DNA from: Gymnorhina tibicen
Lineage: Eukaryota > Chordata > Aves > Passeriformes > Artamidae
Assembly (NCBI GenBank): GCA_013399875.1
Contig: VXAZ01009477.1
Location: forward strand, 372,001 to 436,000
Length of the DNA stretch: 64,000 nt
Direction of reading: 5' to 3'
Both the position numbers and the translations under genes were made by a program. The notes below the pieces were generated by a model, which was given only the letters and a program-made list of their open reading frames with translations, was not told the DNA's origin and ran no database searches. Below are positions 26,871-36,350 of this stretch, piece by piece. Within the stretch, counting starts at the first letter, position 1; every line of letters begins with the position of its first letter.

Positions 26871-27972
26871 GGCATATTTCACAAAGACTTTTATTGATTT
26901 ATGTTATCTGTCTTCTTAACCTCTTAAAAAAGATGCCACAAAATAGTAGGAAAAAGGTAATGCCCTTTGCTATTTGTGACACATGGTATAACCAAGTTTA
27001 CCTGTTCAGTGTGTCTATCGTAACTGCAAAATTATAAAATTATAAAATAATAAAATTGGCTTTCCCCAGGATGTAGTACATCTTTGAAAACAGCCAGCCC
27101 TGAAGATCTAGACAGAGATTAGTGCATGGTTTGAGTCCATTGCAGAAAAAAGATGACCCTGCACTGTCTATACACATGTGTATATAATGCGCTCCTAATT
27201 ATTTTTGCGTTTACATGTATTTTATACACAAAACCCCACAAGCCTGAAAGAGATGAAACCTGACAAAAACACTAGGGGTCCCTCTTGGCAGTGAAGCGTT
27301 CAGCAGTGTTGAAAAGAACAGAGCCAATTCCCGAGACAAATTTAGCTTTTACTGGAAATGCCTTCTCTTGAGAAGGGAGAAAGAATGGAAAAAAAGGGAA
27401 AGATTATTTATGGCTTTCTGTTCAAAACCCTCCTGGACCAACTTCACTTTTGCACTTTTTGTCACCTTCCAGCTCTGAAATGGAGACTGGCCTAAGAAGT
27501 GTAAGAGCTCATCTATCCTCTCTTGAACTTCCCTGCTGAATTTGAAGGCATCAGCACAAAAGAACCCAAATACGGCTTGAACCTGGACCTTGGAGGGGGG
27601 TGGGGACCTGCCAAGACTGAACTCAGGGCTCAAGCTTCAATAGCCCTGCAAGAATGCAGTTGAGAAAGGGAAAGGAGATTCATTTCTAATGAATGCAGTT
27701 TGAAACATATATTTCAAGACTTAAATGAATAGGTTTTTAGTTACAGTGTGGTGCAGAGAAGAGTAAATGTGGAACAACTGCTTACACAGACACAAAACAG
27801 TCTCTCATTCTCTCACACTCCCTGGGTCCCTTAGGATGCGATTGGACAGATGGATGCAAAAAACGCCTAGGAAAACAGACAAAGAAAAAAATCTTACGTA
27901 ACATAATTGTAATAAAATCCTCTAGTAATGAGGCCAAGAGCTTGTAATTGTACATTTCCTGGGCATGCTATT
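26871..27972. other. No supported gene; one minus-strand open block
   Basis: Minus-strand frame 27349-27633 (94 codons from a non-ATG start) contains a charged, helix-like stretch, FSREVQERIDELLHFLGQ, that reads a little more like protein than its neighbours. There is a possible acceptor just upstream on that strand (ttcttgcag before about 27,645). No family is recognised and no donor is convincing. The rest is AT-rich and featureless, with an ATAAA-rich run at about 27,030-27,055. Confidence 0.3.
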
Positions 27973-28050
27973 TACACCAATTGCAGGTTTTCTGCTTTAA
28001 AAATATTTATCTACACCAATTGCAGGTTTTCTGCTTTAAAAATATTTATC
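27973..28050. repeat. Perfect 39-bp tandem duplication (two copies)
   Basis: The 39-bp unit from tacaccaattgcagg through ttaaaaatatttatc occupies 27973-28011 and is repeated without a single mismatch at 28012-28050. It is three bases in phase (13 codons), so an overlapping plus frame (27928-28314) stays open across it, but that frame has no recognisable protein. Perfect identity in DNA where other repeats are decayed implies a young slippage or copy-number variant. Confidence 0.97.
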
Positions 28051-28447
28051 AGGAACATCTTTCTAGTTGCATTCTTACAGGGGCTAGTATTCACATCATT
28101 TTTATATAAAACTAGCTGGGAGAAAAACTGTAAAGTTCTAAAACTCATTTTAAATGCATTAAATCTCATTAAGTTTGCAGCAGATTGTTTTCAATGGAAG
28201 CATTTGGCAGTAGATACTGTTGTGACAATTTTTTCCAGTACCCTTACTATTGCACTGTGTCTGTTGTGTCTTGTATTTCCCATAATTTTTTGTGACAAAA
28301 GAAACAACAAATAGCTCAGAAATACAATACTGGATAGTTTTTATGGTCTCTACTTGTACCTGTGCAGTGAAATCATACAGTGTTTGCAAACATGACATGT
28401 ATAGAAAACTAAAAAAAGTTACAAAGACAGAATTTTCAAGAGTTTTT
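28051..28447. other. No gene seen
   Basis: AT-rich sequence between the 39-bp duplication and the antisense CR1. Nothing recognised. Confidence 0.5.
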
Positions 28448-28702
28448 CATAGAATCATAGAATGGTTTGAGTTAGAAGGGACCTTAAGGATCCTCTAGTT
28501 CTAACCCCCCTGCCACGGGCAGGGACACCTTCCACTAAATGAAGTTCCTCAAAGAGCCATCCAACATGGCCTGGAAAACTCCCAGGGATTTGGCATCCAT
28601 GACGTCTTTAGGCAACCTGTTCTAGTTCTTCATCACCCTCACAGCTAAGAATTTCTTCCTAATATCTAATGTAAACTTGCCCTCTTGTCCTGTCACTTGA
28701 GG
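28448..28702 (-). mobile_element. CR1 LINE, 3' end, antisense
   Basis: This is the clearest bird signature in the window. On the plus strand it begins with two copies of the CR1 terminal octamer as its complement (catagaat, 28448-28463) and runs through 'tggtttgagttagaagggac', 'cttaaggatcctctagttct', 'aacccccctgccacgggcag', 'ggacaccttccactaaatga' and 'cctaatatctaatgtaaact', to about 'tgtcctgtcacttgag'. The element therefore lies on the minus strand and is truncated at its 5' end around 28702. Divergence is modest. No coding sequence is included. Confidence 0.96.
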
Positions 28703-29899
28703 TAAGTTAGATGCTTGTTATTTCTCACTGGATTTCAATGAGAATTGTGGACCTGTTTCCTTCCAGTATTTTAAGAAATCTATTTTAAGAGATGAGTTCC
28801 ATTACTGTTACACTGTATCTAATTAGGCTTCCTAATGAGCACAACATCAGTGAAGGACCATATGATTTGCTTAAGGTCTCTCAAATCTCAGTAAATCCCA
28901 ACTATGAGACCCAGACTGCCAGGTGTCAGGATTATCTCAAGTCTCCTGGCCTATTCTGTATCTTTCTTTTCTGTGACTGACACAGTCATAGATTAAGAGT
29001 GAAGCAAAGATACCTGAACTCACTGTGTGGTGGTATCAAAAACTTGCATTTAGCATGTCTCTGTTTCTACCTAGAAAAGTTCCTCATGGGAAAAAAAGAA
29101 AACTGAAATTGATACATTTGGCCTTTCACCTGGGAATACCTGGGAATCTCTAAAGTCACAAGGTAAGGCAGCAGCTAAACTAAGAAATACCAGCTGCAGA
29201 AGCAAGGTCCCAGTCTCCTTTTTAAATCAGTAGGTCATACAACTCTTCACCTTTCCCTGTTTCCTTAGATGAATTTGAAACTCATCCAGATTAATTTCCA
29301 TCTCTTGTTATTCAGAGGTGCAGTAACTGCAGTAACATAAGAAGGAGACCAGATAACCGTGTATAATATTGTGCCTGAACATAGTTTCTTAAATGCCTTT
29401 CACATTAAAAAAAAAAAAAGTTTACAGAAAAGCATGGCTATTCAGAAGAGTACTCCTTGGTGTCCTTCCATTCAGCTTCAAAATAGTTGCAATGGGCTAC
29501 AACAAAGGGAAGGACACATCAATAAAAACATTATTTTGGCAAATAGGAGTAAGTCACTAAATTTGCCCTTCTGAAAGTAGCTCTTGGAACCAGAAATACA
29601 GGTAGATGAATGTCTTATAACCGAGCTTCAAGTTCACTTCGAGTGAAAACCGCTGAAAATATCCTACAAGTGGAATTTTTGAAGTCAGGTGTACACATAT
29701 AAACTGCTACCAGCTACAAGAAACCTTGTGAAGTAGAGAGGTGTTTATAAAACTGGGGTTCTCTGTGGTCCATTGGAATTGTTTACAAATAGCCTTAAAA
29801 TCAGTAACATCTACACTGAAAATCCATTTGTTTATTAATATTTATTTAATTAAGATGAAGATTATTCATTGTCTGCCTGTACCTGTTGAATTTTTGTTA
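28703..29899. other. No gene seen; AT-rich unique sequence
   Basis: Nothing recognised except a perfect 10-bp tandem pair (acctgggaat, 29128-29147) and an A-tract near 29,407-29,419. Confidence 0.55.
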
Positions 29900-30660
29900 G
29901 TAGGCCTGACTGAACACACTTGGATCCAGGAGTTGACTCATCATTGAAGATGCAAGCTGTGGCCAAAATATGGAGATGCCAAGCTGGATATCAGCTGCTG
30001 CATGGTCTGTCTGTCTTCCTTGGGTCTGCCCTAAAAAGTGTTATGATGGGTGGGAGAAGTTTGGTATCAACACTTTTGGAGAACTTTAAAGGACCCAAGC
30101 CCATAAGAAACCAGATTTTATCAGCCCTGCTACGCACAGAGCAACAACTCAAGGTGTGGTGTTATCCTACAAGCAATTTCCAAGCACCTGGCAGGCCACA
30201 CAGCCAACAGAGGGACAGACTTCCTGGTGTCAGCAGGCTGCTGCTAGGTGACACTGACCACCACTAGCTGATACCCAGGCTGGAAGTTCATGGGGCACAA
30301 TAAGCCTGCGGCCTGAGGCAGCCACTGAGTTGGTGCGTGGGTTGCAGCCTGATGGAAATGGTTGCAATCTGCCCCACTCAGGAAAGGAGCAGCACTTAGG
30401 CACAACTGCTCTGACGGCAGAGTCTATACGCTGGCTTTTACTTGGAGAACAGTGTCAGGGCCTGGCAGGGGGAAAAGTTGTCCCAGTATCTGTCTCAGGA
30501 GACTGAGCCTTGAACAACATGCTACACACGAGCCCACCCTTTGCCTTGCCCAAGCAGACTCTTTTCAGTTTTCTCCTATTCAGCACAGAGCAGAACCTCA
30601 CAGCATGGGACATAACTTTATCCGGGAGTTTTTGAGGCTACAGTCACGATCATGAGATAC
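29900..30660. other. GC-richer 0.75 kb patch, unassigned
   Basis: The block is distinctly GC-richer than its flanks and has CpGs (for example around 30,320, 30,410 and 30,625). Plus frames of 115 codons (29920-30267) and 97 codons (30362-30655) are open, but neither shows a domain I know. I see no CR1 or LTR landmark. Possibilities are a decayed endogenous retroviral fragment, a retrocopied transcript or an exon-bearing region of a long non-coding RNA. None can be chosen from the sequence. Confidence 0.4.
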
Positions 30661-32657
30661 CATTTATCAAATGAGTCAACATCCGGAGTTATCACTTAGG
30701 CCCTGAGAAAGCTTTAGCATTAAAAAGATTTATGCCAGAGAACATATGATTTGGTTTACCATATGCTGTTTTATCTGATAAAGATAAGTGCAGAGCAGTT
30801 GCCAAGAGAAGAAAAGCAAAGAGCAAAAACAATGCAACAAAACTGTTTTCATTTAGTTCACCTTTAAGAAGTTGGCTAAATATCTAGAAAGAATTCCCAC
30901 ATATATTTATCCCACGTCTGTAAAATCCTTTCTCATCACTACAGAGCCTTTGCAGGATTTGCCCATGGTTTCTTAGAGTGCCTTCCCTCCATGTACTGTC
31001 AAGATTTTAAGTACTGCCAAGCAGTTTCAAATTCCAAATGATTAACTGAATAATGAAGCAGTCTCTAATCTCATTTGTGCAAGGTCTAACTTAGACAAAA
31101 TAAGAGTAAAATACAGTGAGATTTACAAATCAAGTGCTTTATGGGATATCACAGAGAAAAATATCAGAAGATTTAGGAACAAAAAGGTTAAAAAATAGAT
31201 TTAGCTCAAGAGGATTTCCTAGAAAGATATAATTCATGAAACAAACAGCAGATTGCAACTTCATCTAAAGAAAAAATATGCCTGTACTGCATGTGTTCTG
31301 GTCAAACATCACTGAAAGGAGAAGCAATGCTCTCTTAGGACAGAAAAGACACCCTAGTTTCAGCAGAGAATTTCCAAACCAAGAACAGCTGAACTGAGCC
31401 TGCCTATGCAAAGCCAGGACTGTAGCAGTTACTGAGTACTACAGATCATGTCAACAGCTAGCAGTGATAATGCTATTCAAAGGTTTTATTTATAATCCCT
31501 GCATCCAATATGGTCCAGTGTTCTCTCAGAGGTTTTGTAAGCAGCCACACTGAAAAGTAAAGTTCTGTTGCAATGGATTATTTTCCTTGTTTTTTGTTTC
31601 TGTCCATTTTCTAGAGTTTTATTTCACTTTATCTCACAGAAAAGTGAGATAATTATTCTAAAAAGAAAAGCCTACAGAATGAGAAATTTTACTCACTGTC
31701 AGTGGCATGTCTACAGTTTACAAGGACATGTGAAAGTCTGACTCTTGAATGTGTTCTGCCAACAAAAAAATTAAGGCACTGGCATAAATGTAATCTGTCT
31801 GTCATTCCTAAAATTTCCTGTTAAATGTGAAATGGTTTTCCACATTTGCACAACACACAGTATGTGAGACTTAAATTTATGGTTGTTCTTTTCCTAGGAA
31901 TGCATTATTTTATAGGGTTTGAATTGATTAAGATGTGAATCATATCCACTAATTGATGTGAGCTTTAAGATAATTTGCTAGAATTACTGATTACTGAAAC
32001 CTTACATTACAATTAGAGATCACCAGACCTCACATAATAAAATAGGAAAGTACAATGGTCCAGTCCTGGTTTATCTCATTGTAAAGAGTCAGTGAAGTGC
32101 AGATATACTCCGGGTCTAAATTTCCATAATTATTAGGTTTCCAAATCTGGGTATCAGTTTGAGCTTTTCCACTTTTCAACATTATAACTTACCATCAGAA
32201 ACTTTTCTGTTACATTTTTCTAAGGGACCAGAAGCCATAACTTCTAATTAACCTGTACTGTTGTGATGAGGTGAAAATTTGTTTCATTAAATAACTGAAT
32301 GACCTGCTTCAAAATGTAAGTAATAGTAATATCAGAATATCAGAAAAGTGTCAAGGAAGCTACTGCAATGTGAGTGCAAAGAGAAACAAGAGACACATGA
32401 ATGTAACTGTTTGAAAAATGGACAGCAATGAGACAAAGGAATAAGACCACACTAAAATACTTCAGAACTCCACAGACGACAAACTTTATGGTGAATATTC
32501 CATTTTTTTAACCACAGAGCCAACTATGAAATCTGGAAAACAGAACAGATGACGAAATTGTGCACAATTGACACCAAAGCAAAAACAAAAAATTACCTTT
32601 GTCTAAGCAATTTATCAAATTAACAAATGAGCATGTGTTTATACAAGGGTTTTTTTC
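30661..32657. other. No gene seen; AT-rich unique sequence with one small hairpin
   Basis: No gene or transposon. A 9-bp perfect stem TTATCTCAC (31629-31637) pairs with GTGAGATAA (31644-31652) across a 6-base loop. It is probably chance. Confidence 0.5.
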
Positions 32658-33600
32658 TGTGCTGGTTTTAACATAAACAGGAAATTAAAGGCCAAATAAG
32701 CCACTCCCCTTCCCTGCCCCTCCTAGTAAGGGAGGGACAAAAAAAAGGAGAGATTATGTCCAAAAAAGGAGAGACTATTATAGAGACACTAATAGGGTAT
32801 CTCTGTTGTGTTGAGATTACAATTTACTGAAAGCACAAAGCAATGGAACAAGACATTCACAATAACAACAGCTGTATTAATAACAAAAGTATCCCAAAAG
32901 AAGAGAGAAGGTGTTTTACCCACAGATAGGTATTTACCACCAGGAAGTAAAGCAAGATGACAGACATTCCCTGCAGGTCGGGTCTGTGTGGTTTTCCCAG
33001 ACAAAAGCAATATGGCAACCGTTCCAACGCCGTGCCACATAGTATTTGGGAAAGAAGGCAATATGCCTTGTCTCATGTTTCCCAGCCCCCCCAGCCCAAC
33101 ATAATGAAAAGCAGTGATAAACAAACCACCCAGAAGCTACATCATTCAAGTAGGGGTGATGTTGCCGCTCTGCCAAGCTCAATCGTACACAGGTGCTTGT
33201 GCTGCCACTGCTAACTTCCCACCATGCTGTGGGGTCACCCTGCAGGTCACGGCTGCTCTTCCTACTGCTCCACTCAGCTGTGCTCTGCTCGGCTCAGCTG
33301 GACTCAACTGGGTCACCCACCGCTGCCGCCAGCTTCCCTGCTGGTGCTCTTGTTTGAGCGTGTTTTTGCCTCTGTCCCTTTCAGCACTATAGGTTCTCAG
33401 TCACACTCCAGACAGAACAGGAGGCAAGACCAGCAGGACAGCAGAGGGATTGAATCCGCAGAGGTTGATGCTGACACCTTCCCAGAGCGAGGCAAACTGG
33501 CCAACTTCCAGAAAAGGCATTGGGCTTTTCATGACAAAACCACACCCCCAGAGATAAGGTAGGTGGTATAGAATAACAACATGGTCACAACCACACAACA
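32658..33600 (-). mobile_element. Endogenous retrovirus LTR-like block (~0.94 kb), probably antisense
   Basis: The block starts on the plus strand with 'tgtgctggttttaacataaa' and ends with 'ggtcacaaccacacaaca', so both ends obey the TG...CA rule of LTRs. Read on the minus strand, its last ~70 bases, with a 'taggaggggcagggaagggg' block shortly before the end, resemble the 3' end of the solo LTR at 40.9 kb, where a G-rich 'gtaggggagggtgagtgag' precedes the terminal 'aaaccaca'. That suggests minus orientation, though I am only moderately sure. The middle (about 33,180-33,520) is GC- and CpG-richer and holds a CAGCTG-rich stretch. Overlapping open frames on both strands are by-products of this composition. 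I see no retroviral gene beside it and no clean target duplication. Confidence 0.6.
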
Positions 33601-34310
33601 CTAAACTCTGTGCTACTCTCTGTAACCAGGACAGTATCTCACCTGCATGGTAATCAAAAAAGGAATAATTAAAGCAACTTGATTCTATATGATTATATTT
33701 GTTTCTAAATAATATTAATAAAAACCTCTTCCCATTTTTTTGCTTCATCCCCTCTGTTGCAATTGAACTTTTTCTCTGGGGTTAACTGGTTCCTTCATAC
33801 ATCCAACAGATTTCAAATGAGTTCACAGTAGCCTAAAGCGCATTGTCCCTGGCACTGCTAGGGACCATGACAATATGTACAGACTTTGTGAAAAAGAAAT
33901 TCCCTTTAATCATATCATCCACTGCCCAAAAATCCCTCTGGCCATTTTTCCACTTCCTCAATTATGTTATTACTAGAGAATAAATGAAGAAGAGGGGCCT
34001 AGCTCAGCTTCCGTACAAAGATATACCTGTAAAAACATGTCTACCTTTTTGTCCTTTGTTCACTTTAATATAGTCTCTGTAAATCCACAATGTAGTCAGG
34101 ACTAAAGGAACTTTCTCTGATCTTTTTATCAGCTGTCACTACTTTGACACTAATACCATCCCAAAGCACTAGGAAAGTATTAATTTATGGAGGAACTGGG
34201 TGTGCTTGCCTGGAAGTGGCTCAGCATTGCCAGGATTGAGGAGTAATAAGACCACTACAATAAAGTTCATAATCACTAGGAAGAATAAACTTATTTTTCT
34301 GGAGCAGTGG
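33601..34310. other. No gene seen
   Basis: AT-rich sequence between two LTR-type elements. I looked for retroviral internal sequence here and recognised none. Confidence 0.5.
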
Positions 34311-34367
34311 AATGTATTCATAGTCCAATTACAGTTTTATACAGGAAATGTATTCATAGTCCAATTA
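34311..34367. repeat. Partial tandem duplication, 36-bp period
   Basis: A 21-bp sequence starting aatgtattcatagtccaa is present at 34311-34331 and again at 34347-34367, without mismatch. The 36-bp period suggests a slippage duplication whose second copy ends early. It lies about 170 bp upstream of an old LTR. Confidence 0.9.
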
Positions 34368-34537
34368 AATTTTTTGAAAATTAATTCCCCATTTACTTCT
34401 CTCTGTGTTGTATTTGTCAGAGTAACGATTTCAGACACTGTAAGAACACCATTTAAATCTGAAACATACCTGTACATTTACTTTTGACTGTATCATACTC
34501 ACAATTCACAGATAGAGGTTCTCTCAATTTAATCCAG

Positions 34538-35079
34538 TGTTGGATCTATCTGGGATGGAGTTAATTTTCTTGATAGCAGCCTATAACATGCTGTGTTTTG
34601 AATTTGTGACTAAAACAGAGATGATAATTCAGCAGCAATTTCTCAACTGTTGTTGCACAACATAGAAGAGTTAGCCTTTCTAACTCTTCACCTCAGTAAG
34701 TAAATTTGGGATGCACAAGAATTTGAGAGGTGATGCAACCAGGACAGATGATCCTAACTGACAAAAGGGATATGCCATGCCATATAACATCATGCTCAGT
34801 AATAAAACAAAGTGGGGAGATTTTGGCATGGTAGCCATTGCTTGGAGACTGGCTGGGCATCAATCTACTTGGGGGAGGTGATGAATGATTTGCCATTGCA
34901 TCATTTGTTTTGTTTTCTATCTTCCTCTTTCCTTTGCTTATTTAACTACTTATCTCTATCTGAAACCATGAGTTTTCTCAGTTTTGCTCTTCCTATAATT
35001 TCTCCTGTCCCACTGGGGAAGGACAGAGGGAGTAGTGTTCAAACTGTGCTTGGTTGCCTACTTGAGTTAATCTCTAGCA
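34538..35079 (+). mobile_element. Old solo LTR of an avian endogenous retrovirus
   Basis: The block follows, in order, the landmarks of a widespread bird LTR. They are 'gggatggagttaattttctt' near the 5' end, 'agcctataacatgctgtgtt', 'ccaggacagatgatcctaac', then 'tgacaaaagggatatgccat' and 'catataacatcatgctcagt'. Later come 'ccatgagttttctcagtttt', 'cccactggggaaggacagag' and 'gtgcttggttgcctacttga'. It starts near tgttgg (34538) and ends near ctctagca (35079). The position that is a TATA box in intact copies (just after 'catgctcag') reads taataaaac here, so the promoter has probably decayed. No gag, pol or env sequence adjoins it and no target duplication is visible, so it is an old solo LTR. Confidence 0.85.
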
Positions 35080-35599
35080 GGTCCTTAAAATGTTCATCCC
35101 ATCTGACTTCAGCTACCAACAGTTATGGTTCAGAACTAAAGCTAATCTAAGCATTTCTTCTCACTCCCTCTATAATCTATTGTGAGGTACAGGTCAAGAC
35201 AGCCAAGAGCATTTGCTGTCTTTGTCAGTCTCTCTCTTCCCATTGACTGAAGACGGAACTTGAAATGTACCTCAGGTCCTGACAGAAGTGAACCCAGAGG
35301 ACAAGCCTTGAGTTGGCATGGGCAAACTGTTAGGTATCTGCTTCACTACCTGGGCAGGTTTTGGATCCCTAGCTTTGGATTGTCTAAACTGAAACCTGCA
35401 CACAGTATGCTTATGTGCCTTGATACATGATCTGTGTTTCTTGGACAAGAATCTGAGTCCAAAACTTCATGGAGAACTGTCCCATTTTTCTTGGAGGGTT
35501 CATGTACCAAAACCGCCAAATTAAATCAGGTTAAAATCAAATGTTTGAAAACAAAGCCCTTTTCTAACCCAGAAATTATTTTCTCACCAGGAATCCTTC
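35080..35599. other. No gene seen
   Basis: No primer-binding site or retroviral internal sequence follows the LTR, supporting a solo element. Nothing else recognised. Confidence 0.5.
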
Positions 35600-36350
35600 T
35601 CTCCAACTTTGCTAATCAGTCTAGGGTTTTTCATAGCCATAGCTTTTGCAGAAGCTCCCCTTGGGCTCTGGCTGGACTCCCTGATGAACACTGGCCACAC
35701 AGCTGCCCCAGGTCACCCTGTGGGCTCACTGCCTGAACTGCCTGCTGTACCAGGCACTGGCAGCTTGGACTCCACATGTCCTCCCTCAGCCCTGTATTTG
35801 CTGTCAGAAAAGAGGCAGTTGCCCCATTTACCCAGTGAATTATGCCTAAGCCTCTGTCTTCTATGTTAGTCCCAAGCCGTGTCATTTTATGGAAGTATAT
35901 TATCCTGTACACGGTAAAATGTGAGTGAACAAAGGGAACAGCCCATCCATGAGAATCAGACCTGCTATGCATTTTTTTCTGAGCACAAGTAATAAATTTG
36001 ATGTGCGCAGGAGGCATTTAACTTCCGCTGCATGTGCAGCCCACATGAGAAGGAGACGTTCAAGGGGTTCAGCCAGCACTTCCCAGAACCTGTGCAGTTG
36101 CACAGTGCTGGGCTGGCTGCATATGGTAATCCACCGCAGTGTGCAGGAACAGCACTTCCAAACAAGGCACGCAGCAGTCTGGAATCTTGGGACATATGAC
36201 AGAGAGAATGCCTAGGGTCTGCAGATAAAAAGTCTGATAAAACCATCTGCCCTGCAAAGGCTACCAGTCAGCCTAGGCATGTGTGACACTTCCACTTCAA
36301 AAAAAGATTCAAGGTGAAAAATAAATATGCCCAGGAAATCCCAGACACTT
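35600..36350. other. GC-richer patch, unassigned
   Basis: Sequence from about 35,640 to 35,870 and again from about 36,005 to 36,280 is GC-richer than its flanks and open in several frames on both strands (the longest is 128 codons on minus, 35631-36017). None reads as a known protein. It lies 0.5 kb beyond an old LTR, so an unrecognised decayed retroelement is possible. Confidence 0.4.

Noticed and set aside
29407..29419. A-tract as the tail of a processed retrocopy
   Set aside because: No transcript-like or target-duplication structure precedes it.
31629..31652. 9-bp hairpin with a 6-base loop
   Set aside because: AT-rich and small; expected to occur by chance in a window of this length. 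Noted only within the surrounding segment.
35631..36017. 128-codon minus frame
   Set aside because: Overlaps open plus frames in a GC-richer patch and has no recognisable domain.
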